A stretch of 64,000 nt of DNA from Streptomyces cyaneochromogenes (GCF_003963535.1 NZ_CP034539.1:558001-622000); one strand, 5' to 3'. Shown: positions 52,365 through 61,521, numbered from the stretch's first letter. Translations and numbers: made by a program. The notes: generated from the letters alone by a model not told the origin.

Positions 52365-52943
52365 ATGACGACCGCCCCCATGCGCAAGGACGCCGCCCGT
52401 AACTGGGAACGGATCGTCGCCGTGGCCCGCCAGCTCGTGGACGAAGGCACACCACTCCAGCTCAACGACGTTGCCCGCCGCGCCCAGCTGGGCGTCGGCA
52501 CCGTCTACCGCCACTTCCCCACCGCCGAGGCGCTCCTGGAGACCGTCGCCAACCCCTGCCTGGAGACACTCGCCGCACACGGCGAGCAGGCACTCACCGA
52601 CGACGACCCCGGGCGCGCCCTCACCGACTTCCTGATCCGCACCATCGAAGCGCAGGTCACCGAGGCCGCCCTGTCCACGGTCACCGCAGCGCCCACGGAC
52701 GCCCTGCCGCGCACCACCGAACTGAAACAGACCTTGCGATCGGTCGGCGGACAACTGCTCGAACGGGCCCGCGACGCCGGAGTTGTACGGGCCGACCTGA
52801 CCTCCGAAGACCTGGTCCCGCTCATGTGCGGGATCGCCTACGCCGCGAACGTCCACAGCGTCCCGGCCGCCCGTGTCGAGACCGCCCACCGCTATCTGAC
52901 CGCGCTCCTGGAAGGCTTGTGCATCCGTAAGGGCCCAACGTGA
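52365..52943 (+). CDS. TetR-family repressor of the adjacent SDR
   Basis: 192 residues from ATG 52365 (leaderless, TAGACT 6 nt upstream). HTH: NWERIVAVARQLVDEGTPLQ, LNDVARRAQLGVGTVYRHFP and TAEALLETVA. The C-terminal ligand domain is of the TetR_C / SCO-type found next to SDR genes. Shared inverted sites in both promoters predict autoregulation and control of the SDR gene. The ligand is unknown. Confidence 0.88.
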   Translation: MTTAPMRKDAARNWERIVAVARQLVDEGTPLQLNDVARRAQLGVGTVYRHFPTAEALLETVANPCLETLAAHGEQALTDDDPGRALTDFLIRTIEAQVTEAALSTVTAAPTDALPRTTELKQTLRSVGGQLLERARDAGVVRADLTSEDLVPLMCGIAYAANVHSVPAARVETAHRYLTALLEGLCIRKGPT

Positions 52944-53229
52944 TCCAAGGTCCGCGCCAGACGCGTGCCGGGTTTTGCAGGGCATCACGGGCAACTCCGG
53001 GGGCAGGTGCAACGGGCAGAGGGTGGAACTCATGCGCGCAGCCGCTTACCGTTCGCTCGGCGTTTCGGATGTGGTCCATGTCGCCGAGGTCGACAAGCCT
53101 GTTCCGAGCTTGACCCCTGCGCCTCCTCCGCTCCTGGACCGCGACAACCGACCACTCCGCGACCGACCGACAGGACGTGACCGGCCCGGTCACAACTGGG
53201 GCGTGGACAACAGACGACTGCAAACCCGG

Positions 53230-53425
53230 TCCATAACTCCTGATCTCCGCGTTGATGCTGCCGCTCGGCACCTGGCTCATCGCCCGGACCCTACGGCCCG
53301 CACCCACCGAGTACCGACGACCTGAACCCGCGCCCCGGCCTGTGACCGACCTTGCGCTCGCAGTCGGAGTCATGGGCGGCATCTACCGCATCGGCGGCGG
53401 CTCCATCCTCGGCCCCCTGCTCAGA
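53230..53425 (+). pseudogene. TauE/SafE sulfite exporter remnant
   Basis: LGTWLIARTLRPAPTEY, then DLALAVGVMGGIYRIGGGSI and LGPLL follow the GIYGIGGGSI motif of TauE/SafE permeases. Both ends are gone and the frame ends in unrelated sequence. Nothing else in 52944-53686 is recognisable apart from a weak 54-codon frame on the minus strand. Confidence 0.55.
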
Positions 53426-53686
53426 GGCGTATGGCCCGGGGTTTGTCGTTGCAAGATGGCGCCGGGCCATGGCTACGCAAGCCCTGCTTCGACGGTTCCA
53501 CCCGGCCATGCGAGCTGGTAGTTCACAAAGCGCTGCATGTCCACCAGGTACAGCCGCCCTCGAAGGCGCCGACCAGCGCCGCGGTGGCTGCCGCCAACAC
53601 GCGGCAGGGGCCGGGCGCGAAGCGGCAATGCGGAGGCAGAAGCCCGAGCAGAGAGGGCAAGACTGCGATGAAGCCGTGCCCTCCGG

Positions 53687-54175
53687 TCATGCACGCGAGG
53701 CGGGCCAGGAGTTGAGGGGTAGCGGGCCGCGGTCAATGACGGTGCGGATGCAGAAGGTGCTGCGGGCGTCGCGAACGGGACCGATGGCCAGGATCTGGTC
53801 GGTGAGCACCCTTTCGAAGGTGCGCAGGTCCGGCACGGCTAGCTCGACGAAAAAGTCGGCGTCGCCGGAGACCACATGGCAGGCGACCACGTGGTCGATC
53901 GCCTTCAGTGCCTCTTCGACCACCTGGGAGGTGGTGCGGGAGTGCTCGACCTTGAGGGAGAGGAACACCGTCAGCCCGAGGCCGAGCCGGTCGCGGTCCA
54001 GATCGGCCCGGTAGCCGGCCAGGACCCCATCCTCCTCCAACGCCTTGGTGCGGCGCAGGCAGGACGAAGGCGACAGTCGCACGGCCTCGGCGAGGTCGAC
54101 GTTGGGGGTGCGGCCGTGGCGCTGGAGGTGGTCCAGGATCGCCCGGTCGATACGGTCGTACAGGGGGCGTGGCAT
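53687..54175 (-). CDS. Lrp/AsnC-family regulator
   Basis: 162 residues from ATG 54175; TACGCT 7 nt before it and no Shine-Dalgarno (leaderless). HTH: DRAILDHLQRHGRTPNVDLA, EAVRLSPSSCLRRTKALEED, GVLAGYRADLD. RAM ligand domain: GLGLTVFLSLKVEHSRTTSQ and HVVACHVVSGDADFFVELAV. It is divergent from the PLP decarboxylase gene and probably controls it in response to an amino acid. Confidence 0.9.
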   Translation of the reverse strand: MPRPLYDRIDRAILDHLQRHGRTPNVDLAEAVRLSPSSCLRRTKALEEDGVLAGYRADLDRDRLGLGLTVFLSLKVEHSRTTSQVVEEALKAIDHVVACHVVSGDADFFVELAVPDLRTFERVLTDQILAIGPVRDARSTFCIRTVIDRGPLPLNSWPASRA

Positions 54176-54349
54176 GAAATGCAGCGTATCGGCGGTACCG
54201 ACGAATAATCCTGCGCTGCAGCGCCGTACAGGCACTCACTACGCCATCGTGTGCCGGGCTCGGCGGCGCATTCTGTTCACGCGCCGCGGCCCGCGAAGCC
54301 GGTCCCGCTGCCACCTCCGTACCCCCTCTCACCGCCTTCGGACTGCCTC

Positions 54350-55789
54350 ATGCACCCCTTCCCCCTGGAACCCGACCGCGCCGCGATGACCGAGATGGGC
54401 CGTCTCGTCCTGAACCGTGTCGTCGATCGCACCGAGAACCTCGCGGCACGCCCCGCGACCAGCCCCCTGTCGCCGCGGGCCGAGGCCGAGCTCGTGAAGT
54501 CCTTTCTGGCGCCGCCGCCCGACCGGGGCGGTGACCTCGAGGCTTTGCTCGCGCGCCTGGACGAGGCCGCCGACTGCGCTCTGGAGACGGCTGGGCCCGG
54601 CCACCTGGCGTACATCCCGGGCAGCGGTCTGTACTCGGCCGCGCTCGCCGAGTTCTACAACCGTGCCGTCAACCGCTACGGCGGCCTGGCCTCGGTGGCC
54701 CCGGCCCTCGCCGCGCTGGAGGAGGGTGTGATCCGCTGGATGGCGCGGGATGTGTGCGGGCTACCCGAGGGCAGCGGTGGCCTGTTGACCAGCGGTGGCT
54801 CGATGGCCACCTTCTCCGCTACGGTCGCCGCCCGGCACGACAGGCTCGGCGAGGATCTCGCCGACGGCACCGTCTACACCACCGCCTTCGCCCACCACTC
54901 CGTCGCCAAGGCCGCCCGCCTCGCCGGAATCCGCGCCGCCCATATACGTACCGTGCCGCACACCCCGGACCTGCGGATGGACCCCCACGCCGCCGCCGCG
55001 ATGATCCGCGCCGACCGGGACGCCGGGCTGCGGCCGTTCCTGCTGGTGGCCACCGCCGGCACGACCGATACCGGCACCGTCGACCCGCTGCCTCAGCTGG
55101 CCGACCTGGCCCGCCGCGAGGACGTGTGGTTCCACATCGACGCGGCCTACGGAGGCTTCTTCCGGCTCACCGCACGCGGCCAGGAACGCCTCGCCGGTTT
55201 CGAGCAGGCCGACTCGATCACCCTGGACCCGCACAAGACCCTGTTCATGCCGTTCGGCACCGGCGCCCTGGTGGTCCGCGACATCGCCGCCCTGCACGCC
55301 GCGCACGACAGCACCGGCAGCTACCTCCAGGACATGGGGGCGGCGGGGAGCGTCCCGGACTCCGGTCACCTCGGGCCCGAGCTGACCCACGAGATCCGCG
55401 GTCTGCGGGCTTGGCTTCCCCTGCACCTGCACGGAGTGGACGCCTTCCGCGAGGCTCTGGAAGAGAAGCTCGACCTGGCCGAACACGTCCACGACACACT
55501 GTCCGGCGTCGCGGAGCTGGAGGTCCCGCCGCGCCCGGACCTGTCCACCGTGATCTTCCGCTTCCGCCCCGCCGACGGCAGCCGGGCCGCCGCCGAGCGG
55601 GCCGATGAGGCGAGCCGCCGCCTGCTGGAGCGGATCAACAGCCACCGGCGCATCGTGCTCTCCAGCACGATCGTCGACAGCCGCTACACCCTGCGCGTCT
55701 GTGTGGTCTCCCACCGCACCCACCACGACCGCATCGCCGAGGCGCTGAAGATCATCACCGACGAGACCAAGCGCCACACCACCGCGTAG
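54350..55789 (+). CDS. PLP-dependent decarboxylase (aromatic/diaminobutyrate type, group II)
   Basis: 479 residues from ATG 54350. Family marks: GPGHLAYIPGSGLYSAALAE, LTSGGSMATFSATVAARHDR, the cofactor-stacking His of TTAFAHHSVAKAARLAG, Asp in VWFHIDAAYGGFF and the Schiff-base Lys in LDPHKTLFMPFGTGALVVRD. Members convert aromatic L-amino acids, glutamate or diaminobutyrate to amines. The ligand-binding details do not settle which one. The divergent Lrp regulator supports amino acid control. Confidence 0.88.
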   Translation: MHPFPLEPDRAAMTEMGRLVLNRVVDRTENLAARPATSPLSPRAEAELVKSFLAPPPDRGGDLEALLARLDEAADCALETAGPGHLAYIPGSGLYSAALAEFYNRAVNRYGGLASVAPALAALEEGVIRWMARDVCGLPEGSGGLLTSGGSMATFSATVAARHDRLGEDLADGTVYTTAFAHHSVAKAARLAGIRAAHIRTVPHTPDLRMDPHAAAAMIRADRDAGLRPFLLVATAGTTDTGTVDPLPQLADLARREDVWFHIDAAYGGFFRLTARGQERLAGFEQADSITLDPHKTLFMPFGTGALVVRDIAALHAAHDSTGSYLQDMGAAGSVPDSGHLGPELTHEIRGLRAWLPLHLHGVDAFREALEEKLDLAEHVHDTLSGVAELEVPPRPDLSTVIFRFRPADGSRAAAERADEASRRLLERINSHRRIVLSSTIVDSRYTLRVCVVSHRTHHDRIAEALKIITDETKRHTTA

Positions 55790-56002
55790 CGATCTCCGGC
55801 CACCCATGCCTGGTCGCTTCGGTGGCAGTCCTACGAACGCTTGCAATCACGCAGTGAGTGCCGTTCCCAAGCACGCAAGGTGGTGGCTGTGCACACCCCG
55901 CTGCGTCCGTCAGCCGGCGGACGCGCAGGTCCGCGGTGCGCACGCGGCACCACGCTGCTAGGCCGTGTCTAGCGTCACGACCCGGCCGCCGTCCTTGAGG
56001 TC
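55790..56002. other. Spacer after the decarboxylase
   Basis: I see no terminator with long arms and no coding frame. The following IS fragment begins at 56003. Confidence 0.35.
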
Positions 56003-56170
56003 ACAGCGATTGCCGTATGAGGGTGAGCTGAACCGTGGCCCCGTCGCGGACGGCGAGTTTGTCGTAGCGCGGCGCGAAGACGCGGGCCTGTTTCAGCAAG
56101 CCGATCCGATTCTCGGCCTTGTGCCTGCGCTTGTACACCTCGCGGACGAAGCCGGGCGGGCGCCCGCCCG
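56003..56170 (-). pseudogene. IS5-family transposase C-terminal fragment
   Basis: PPGFVREVYKRRHKAENRIG, LLKQARVFAPRYDKLAVRDG and ATVQLTLIRQSL to the stop at 56003. YKRRHKAENRIGLLKQ...RYDKLA is the terminal catalytic Glu region of IS5-group transposases. The upstream part is replaced by a subtilase fragment on the other strand. Confidence 0.65.
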
Positions 56171-56185
56171 CCGAGCCCCGGCGGA

Positions 56186-56350
56186 GTGGGCTCGGGTGCG
56201 AGGAGCGGTGGGAAGTACCGGGGCGCGGCGCCCGGCGCGAAGCTGATCGTCGGAAAGGTCCTCGACGACTCCGGCAGCGGCAGCGACTCGGCGATCATCG
56301 CCGGGATGCAGTGGGCGGTGGCACATGGCGCCAAGGTCGTCGCCATGAGC
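56186..56350 (+). pseudogene. Subtilase (S8) fragment
   Basis: VGSGARSGGKYRGAAPGAKL, IVGKVLDDSGSGSDSAIIAG, MQWAVAHGAKVVAMSL is a clean piece of a secreted subtilisin-like protease between the His and Ser motifs. About 55 residues only, no start, no catalytic Ser. Unusual because the reading frame is undamaged, so the insertion may be fairly recent. Confidence 0.65.
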
Positions 56351-56690
56351 CTGTGTTCGTCGTTTTCGTTCCGGCTGCTCCTGTCTGCTCCCAACACGCC
56401 CCCCAGCGCCGCCTTTTGACCGCTGGCGGGACCAGCGCCGGTACGGGTCCTTCGCCCAATGGCAGCTGGACGGCATGTTCGAGCAGCTCACAGGCCTGCC
56501 GCGGTGCCTGGTCCGCGAAGCCGAGGGCAGACGCGCGGTAGACCGCGTCGCGCACACGGGAGAAGCGGTGCTCGAAGGCGAGGATCTCTTCTGCGGGCAG
56601 GGCCGACAGATGGTCGACGACGGCAACGTCGAGCGGCTTGTCACTGTCCTGAGCGGCGTCGAGCACGCGCCCGAACGCTTCGGTGTCCAT
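56295..56690 (-). pseudogene. Truncated DUF4240-like protein
   Basis: 131 residues from ATG 56690: MDTEAFGRVLDAAQDSDKPL, HLSALPAEEILAFEHRFSRV, DAVYRASALGF match the start of DUF4240 proteins (FW.V...L..LPPEEI..F...F). After about 70 residues it runs antisense over the subtilase fragment and into unrelated sequence. Probably truncated and non-functional. Confidence 0.45.
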
Positions 56691-56877
56691 GGCGGGCAGT
56701 CTGCCGGGGTGCTACGACAGCCTCCTCCGCGGTGCTTCCAGCGTCGGTGACGGACCACGTGGCGGCCCTGGCCGCGTCAGCGTGATGCCGGTGACCGTGA
56801 CGCGCTGTGCAGTCTTTGCTGCGCGTGTACGCGTCATGGTCACCGGCATGCTGTGGCGCCGAGAGGGCACGGCCTGC

Positions 56878-57312
56878 CTATGCGGCTTGGGTGAGTTCGG
56901 CGCGGCCGAACAGCAGCGCGTAGCCGGAGGGGAGTTGGCGCAGGATGCGGGTGAGGAGGTCGGGGCCGGCGTAGGCCGCGACGGCGGAGAAGACGGATCC
57001 GGTGTCCCAGCGGGTGGTGCCCAGGGATGCGCCTGTGCGGGCGGCGAGGTCCTTGACGAAGGCCCAGCCGCCCAGCGGCTGGGTGTCGGGGATCTGGGCG
57101 GTGAGGATGCGTGCGGCTTCGACGGGAAGGCGGGCGGCCAGTTCGACGCGTTCGTCGCCGGTCAGCTGGCGTCCCAGTCCCGAAAGGACGAGGCGGACGG
57201 CTTCCTCGGCCTTCTCCCGGGTGGGGTAGGCGCCTTCGTAGCGGACCTTTTCCAGCATGTGCTCGTACGCCCTCCCGTAGGGCTGCTGGAGCGGTGCGCT
57301 CTGGTGGGACAT
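56878..57312 (-). CDS. DUF2267 protein
   Basis: 144 residues from ATG 57312 (MSHQSAPLQQPYGRAYEHML). DUF2267 elements: YPTREKAEEAVRLVLSGLGR, QLTGDERVELAARLPVEAAR, DTGSVFSAVAAYAGPDLLTR and ILRQLPSGYALLFGRAEL. All-helical and cytoplasmic; function unknown. Followed upstream in the same direction by a second DUF2267 gene and hsp18, so it may belong to the heat-stress unit. Confidence 0.85.
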   Translation of the reverse strand: MSHQSAPLQQPYGRAYEHMLEKVRYEGAYPTREKAEEAVRLVLSGLGRQLTGDERVELAARLPVEAARILTAQIPDTQPLGGWAFVKDLAARTGASLGTTRWDTGSVFSAVAAYAGPDLLTRILRQLPSGYALLFGRAELTQAA

Positions 57313-57379
57313 CACTGCGGTGGTTGCCTTTCTGTCACCAGGTCGTGGTGGCCGGTGTGCGGTCACCGAGGGTGGGTGG

Positions 57380-57787
57380 TCAGGTGGGCTGGGGGCGGCC
57401 GAAGAGGAGGTCGTAGCCTGCGGGGAGCTGGAGCAGGATCTGCTTGAGGAGGTCGTCGCCGGTGGCGTCGGCGACCGTGGACAGGACGGCGCTGACGTCC
57501 CAGGCCGCGGTCTGGTCGGTGGCCCCCTCTATCCAGGCCGCGGCCGCGCGCACGAACCGCTCCGGGGGCAGCGGCTCGGCGCTTTGCAGCGGGTTGAGCA
57601 GGATCAGGGCGAAGTCCTCCGGCAGCCGCGCCGCGAGCTGGGCGCGTACCTCGCCGACCAGGTGCGCGCCCAGTAGGGCGAGCACCACGCGGGCCGCGCG
57701 TTCGGCTTCGTGCAGGGTGTCGTATTCGCCGCGTTCCTTCACATGGTCGAGGAACGCTTCCCGTCGCACCGTCACGTCGGCCGTCAC
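57380..57787 (-). CDS. DUF2267 protein (paralogue)
   Basis: 135 residues from GTG 57787, or 131 from GTG 57775, which is better spaced from GAGGAAGG. It shares LHEAERAARVVLALLGAHLV, GEVRAQLAARLPEDFALILL, AAWDVSAVLSTVADATGDDL and LKQILLQLPAGYDLLFGRPQ with its neighbour at 56878. The two are probably tandem duplicates. Function unknown. Confidence 0.85.
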   Translation of the reverse strand: MTADVTVRREAFLDHVKERGEYDTLHEAERAARVVLALLGAHLVGEVRAQLAARLPEDFALILLNPLQSAEPLPPERFVRAAAAWIEGATDQTAAWDVSAVLSTVADATGDDLLKQILLQLPAGYDLLFGRPQPT

Positions 57788-57882
57788 CCCTTCCTCAGGT
57801 CCACGGGGCGCGGAGGACGAGCGAGGGGGAGATCAGATGGATGCCCGTCCTCCGCCGCTGTTCAGCCCTCATCGGGTCCGGC

Positions 57883-58314
57883 TCAGCCGGAGATCTCCTT
57901 ATGGCCGGTTCCGATGCCGATGGAGATCTTGCGGGGCTTGGCGCGCTCGGCGATCGGGATGCGCAGGGTGAGCACGCCTGCGTCGTAGTCGGCCTGGATA
58001 TGCTCGGTGTCCAGGCTGTCGGCGAGCACGATCTGGCGGGAGAAGGCGCCCAGAGGCCGTTCCGACAGCTCCATCTGCACGTCGTCGGCCTTCGTCACGG
58101 GACGGCGCTCGGCCTTGACGGTCAGCATGTTGCGTTCGACGTCGATGTCGATCGCGTCCGCGCTGACGCCGGGGATGTCGAAGGCCACCACGTACTGGTC
58201 GCCCTCGCGGTAGGCGTCCATCGGCATCGGGGACGGCCGGGACCAGGTGCCCGGGCCCATCAGCTGCTGGGCCAGCCGGTCCAGCTCACGGAAGGGGTCA
58301 GTGCGCATCAACAT
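57883..58314 (-). CDS. hsp18: Small heat-shock protein Hsp18 (Hsp20 family)
   Basis: 143 residues from ATG 58314 (GGAGGTG about 9 nt before). The N-terminus has [20 protein letters not shown]. The alpha-crystallin domain (about 40-130) has [37 protein letters not shown], and [40 protein letters not shown] with the GVLTLRIP signature. Oligomeric ATP-independent holdase. The divergent rheA gene and the RheA operator between them reproduce the S. albus hsp18 locus, so expression should rise on heating. Confidence 0.93.
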   Translation of the reverse strand: MLMRTDPFRELDRLAQQLMGPGTWSRPSPMPMDAYREGDQYVVAFDIPGVSADAIDIDVERNMLTVKAERRPVTKADDVQMELSERPLGAFSRQIVLADSLDTEHIQADYDAGVLTLRIPIAERAKPRKISIGIGTGHKEISG

Positions 58315-58378
58315 TGGAAAACACCTCCAGAGGTTCGGGCAGTGGCTGCCAATGCGCCTCACTGACACCGTTGTAACA

Positions 58379-58397
58379 TGTCATCCAATGGATGACA
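58379..58397. promoter_or_regulatory. RheA operator between hsp18 and rheA
   Basis: TGTCATC-N5-GATGACA, an exact match to the operator described for RheA of S. albus. It lies 65 bp from the hsp18 start and 43 bp from the rheA start. Confidence 0.85.
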
Positions 58398-58439
58398 AAC
58401 TCGATGTCGTCCAAGCGATGACGAGAGAGGGAGGTGCCC

Positions 58440-59084
58440 ATGACCCCGGTCGATCAGCCGGCATCGTCCAGCACCGACACACACAGCCCGGCGTCGTTCC
58501 TCGCTGCTGCGGCAGCCCTGCATGCCATAGACGACGCCCTGCATGCAGCCCGGCACCAGGACCCCGGCACTGCCGAGAACCACGACATCGGCCCGGAACA
58601 GGCCCTGGCCTCGCTCCTGCTGCTGCGCCAGGTACGCGAGCAGCTCGCCGGATGGGAGACCGGCCTGATCGAAACCGCCCGCCACGCGGGCGCCAGCTGG
58701 GCCGACCTCGCCCAGCCCCTCGGCGTCGCCAGCCGCCAGGCCGCCGAACGCCGCTACCTGCGCGGCCGGCCCGGCCCGGCCGGAACCACCGGCGAACAAC
58801 GCGTCCAGGCCACCCGTGAACGCCGCGCCGCCGAACGCACCACCGCCACCTGGGCCCGCCGCAACGCGGCCGACCTGCGCCGCATCGCCGGCCAGATCAC
58901 CGCCCTCACCGACCTGCCCACCGCGGCCCGTCAACCGCTCAGCCGGCTCCACGCCGCCCTCTCCCAGGACGACCCCGCCGAGCTCATCCGCCCCCTCAAT
59001 GACACCCGCCCCCACCTCACCCCCGACCTCGCCGCCCAGCTCGATGCCCTTACGAACTCCGCCACGAACCCGGCAGCCCCTTAG
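58440..59084 (+). CDS. rheA: RheA-type thermosensing repressor of hsp18
   Basis: 214 residues from ATG 58440 (GGGAGG directly upstream; GTG 58434 is less likely). The central part has LLLLRQVREQLAGWETGLIE, TARHAGASWADLAQPLGVAS and RQAAERRYLRGRPGPAG, a helical DNA-binding segment of the RheA/HSP18 regulator family. Known RheA changes shape with temperature and releases the operator when hot. Divergent from hsp18 with the exact operator between. Confidence 0.85.
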   Translation: MTPVDQPASSSTDTHSPASFLAAAAALHAIDDALHAARHQDPGTAENHDIGPEQALASLLLLRQVREQLAGWETGLIETARHAGASWADLAQPLGVASRQAAERRYLRGRPGPAGTTGEQRVQATRERRAAERTTATWARRNAADLRRIAGQITALTDLPTAARQPLSRLHAALSQDDPAELIRPLNDTRPHLTPDLAAQLDALTNSATNPAAP

Positions 59085-59188
59085 TGTTCGAGCTGGTAGT
59101 CAGTTCGAAGCGTGATCGCCGCACGTAACGGCCCCACCCCGGCGACGATCCTGCGACCTGAACCGGGATGCGGGACCGATCATGTGAT

Positions 59189-59516
59189 TCAGGCGGCGGC
59201 CTGCGGCATCACGTAGCCGTGGGGGCCGCCGCGCCGTTCGGCGGGACGGTTCTTGCGACGGGTGAGAGGCCGGCTCATCAGCGTGATCGCCGCCCACTTG
59301 ATCAGCGACTCGCTCATCTCGGGCAGCCGTTCGTGGTCGCGGCAGTGACGGCGGGCCCTCATGATCCACGACCGGCCCCGTTCCACTGCCCACCTGCGAG
59401 GGAGCACGACGAAGCCCTTGGCGTCCGGCGGGCGCCGGACCGTCTTGACGGTGATGCCGAGGTATTCCTTCGCCCAGGACACCAGATCGTTCTTGGCGTA
59501 GGCCTGGCCGGAGAGG
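59189..59516 (-). pseudogene. IS5-family transposase C-terminal remnant
   Basis: SWAKEYLGITVKTVRRPPDA, KGFVVLPRRWAVERGRSWIM, RARRHCRDHERLPEMSESLI and KWAAITLMSRPLTRRKN form the C-terminal catalytic part of an IS5-group transposase, including the Glu-bearing VERGRSW region. The N-terminal half is missing. It might pair with the N-terminal fragment at 42658, but the two are 16 kb apart. Confidence 0.75.
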
Positions 59517-59612
59517 GTCCGGGCCTACAAGGGGCTCTCGTGGCATGGGAGGTGAGCACACCGAAGACCTCGCGCAGGACGGACACCGCCTGCCCGGCCG
59601 GCGTGAGCATCT

Positions 59613-59640
59613 CAGCACCAGCACCAGCACCAGCACCAGC
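59613..59640. repeat. CAGCAC hexanucleotide tandem repeat
   Basis: About 4.7 copies of CAGCAC in non-coding sequence after the transposase remnant. A simple repeat, possibly slippage-prone. Confidence 0.7.
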
Positions 59641-59739
59641 GGCATCGCCATCGAGTCGCTGTCAGCCAGGACAACGGCGAGCCGGTCGCCCGCATCGCCT
59701 CACGCCCCGGCCTGTTCACCGGCCCGACGGACTGACCGA

Positions 59740-60066
59740 TCAGTCCTCGAACGGCTCGTCGCTCCACCGGAACCACGCCCTGTAGCCGTCGACATGCAGC
59801 AGGAACTCGGCGACGGGACCTTCGGGTGAGGACAGGGAGACGCCTCTTCGGATCTCGTCGTAGACCGCCTCCCATTCACCCCTGCCCTCATCGAGGTCCC
59901 GCTCCAGCAGGGCGAGTTCACGGGCGAACAGATCGCGGACCGCGGCGTACCCCGGGCCGGGTGTGAACCGGCCCGACAGCCAGGGGAAGTCGGCGTCGTC
60001 GATCAGGATCTCCCCGACCGGCCCGTCGCCGCCGCGCACATGCCAGACCTCGCCCTCGAACGCCAT
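59740..60066 (-). CDS. Small conserved hypothetical protein
   Basis: 108 residues from ATG 60066; GGGAGGCGGG 2-10 nt upstream is a good ribosome site. MAFEGEVWHVRGGDGPVGEI, LIDDADFPWLSGRFTPGPGY and EFLLHVDGYRAWFRWSDEPF look like a beta-rich cytoplasmic domain common in Streptomyces; no function is known. It is the last intact gene next to the IS remnant at 59.2 kb. Confidence 0.75.
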   Translation of the reverse strand: MAFEGEVWHVRGGDGPVGEILIDDADFPWLSGRFTPGPGYAAVRDLFARELALLERDLDEGRGEWEAVYDEIRRGVSLSSPEGPVAEFLLHVDGYRAWFRWSDEPFED

Positions 60067-60216
60067 GCCCGCCTCCCGTACCCGCTGTCGATCACACCGT
60101 CGGCCAGCATGCCACCCGGCACTGACAGACGGTCCGGACCCGCCGAAGGTCCGGACCGCCTGCCGTTCACCGCCCCTCGGGTCCATGCCTCTGCCGGCCC
60201 TCGGGGCTACGCCTCG

Positions 60217-61113
60217 CTACGCCTGGCCCGCCGCATGGAAGTTGATGCGTTCCTTGGCGACGGGGAAGCCCGCCCTGGCGAAGTTCGCGGCCATGGGGAA
60301 GTTGCCCAGGTCCGTGCTTGCGCTGACGAACTCCGCGCCCTGCTGGACGAGGAAGTGGGTGCACTCCGCGAGGAGGTCGTAGGCGTAGCCGTGGCCGCGC
60401 TGTTCCGGGACGACGCCGATGAAGCCGATGGTCGGGCCGGAGGGGTTGTGGGCCGGGATGTGGATGCCGGCGAGTTCGCCGTCCGGGGTGTGCGCGACTT
60501 GCCACCACTCCCGTGGGGACGGGCACCAGTGGAAGAAGTCGAGCTCTTCCTGGGCCGCTTGGTCGAGGCCGCCCTCTTCGATGGCCCGCAGGGCGTGGGC
60601 GTCGAGGGTGGCGGAGTGGATGCGGCGCAGCGCGTCGAGGAAGACCGCGTCGTCCGGCTCGGCGCCGAAGCGCAGGCGCCCGGGACGCTCGGGCAGACCG
60701 AGCTCGGGGGTCCAGCGGTACAGGAAGCGTTCCACGAGGAGTTCGTAGCCCGCCGCCCGCGCGGCTCCGAAGCGGGCCTCGGCGGCGGCCTTCAGGGCGG
60801 GATCGTCCCGCCAGCCGCTGGGCAGGTTGATCTCGAGTTCGACCCGCCAGGGGACGGAGCGCAGGAGTTCGGCGCCGGCCTCCTCCTCGCCCTCGGCCAC
60901 GTCGAACCAGTTGATGTTGACGGGCTCCGAGTCGTCGGGGCCGCCCCACCAGGCGCCGCGAGCGACGACCGTGCCGTCGCGCAGGGCCACCCGCTGCCAC
61001 TCGGGGCGGAACCGGGTCCGCCGGTGTCCCTCGCGGGCGCCGAGCGGGTCGGGGTGGGCGTCGAAGAGATGGGCGTCGCTCGCGGTGAGCGCGCGAATGA
61101 CCAGGTCGGTCAC
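60217..61113 (-). CDS. GNAT N-acetyltransferase
   Basis: 298 residues from GTG 61113 (GGAGGA 6-7 nt before). The N-terminal part is a degenerate first domain. The acetyl-CoA site GFIGVVPEQRGHGYAYDLLA (Q/RxxGxA/G) is near residue 230, followed by STDLGNFPMAANFARAGFPV. Two-domain GNATs of this kind acetylate small molecules, but the substrate is unknown. Divergent from the GH64 gene. Confidence 0.85.
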   Translation of the reverse strand: MTDLVIRALTASDAHLFDAHPDPLGAREGHRRTRFRPEWQRVALRDGTVVARGAWWGGPDDSEPVNINWFDVAEGEEEAGAELLRSVPWRVELEINLPSGWRDDPALKAAAEARFGAARAAGYELLVERFLYRWTPELGLPERPGRLRFGAEPDDAVFLDALRRIHSATLDAHALRAIEEGGLDQAAQEELDFFHWCPSPREWWQVAHTPDGELAGIHIPAHNPSGPTIGFIGVVPEQRGHGYAYDLLAECTHFLVQQGAEFVSASTDLGNFPMAANFARAGFPVAKERINFHAAGQA

Positions 61114-61338
61114 GGATTCCTCCGGGATAGATGCTGTGTGGAGCGCTCCCGGTCAGCTCTCACGAACCACGCCGGGGCAACGGGAGAGGGAGCGCTGGAG
61201 AGGTGTGAACTGCACGGCGCTCGCCTCCTTCCGACCGTCTCAGGGCGTGGAGCCACACCGTACGTGATCTTTCGGGAGTCGGTCCACGGAATTTCCCGGC
61301 ACTTCGCAGAGGGTTCTCCGAAAGCTTTCCCTGCCGGT

Positions 61339-61352
61339 CGGGAGCGCTCTCA
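61339..61352. promoter_or_regulatory. Near-copy of the LacI-type palindrome
   Basis: CGGGAGCGCTCTCA, 12 of 14 bases identical to TGAGAGCGCTCTCA. Confidence 0.45.
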
Positions 61353-61521
61353 ACGGCCTGTTGGGCTTAAGTGAGCCTTAGGCAAGGGTTAAGCGGTCGT
61401 GCCCATCCTGTGGTCTTTCAAGTTCCCCCAGTTCAGCGGGATTTGGGACGCCGCCGCAACCATTGGCCCACGCCGGAAGGGTGCGTACCATCGGGGCCCA
61501 TCGGTGGTGGCGACCAGGGAT

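Noticed and set aside
53520..53685. 54-codon minus-strand frame MTGGHGFIAVLPSLLGLLPP...
   Set aside because: No ribosome site, no family, and it lies in decayed sequence next to the TauE fragment.
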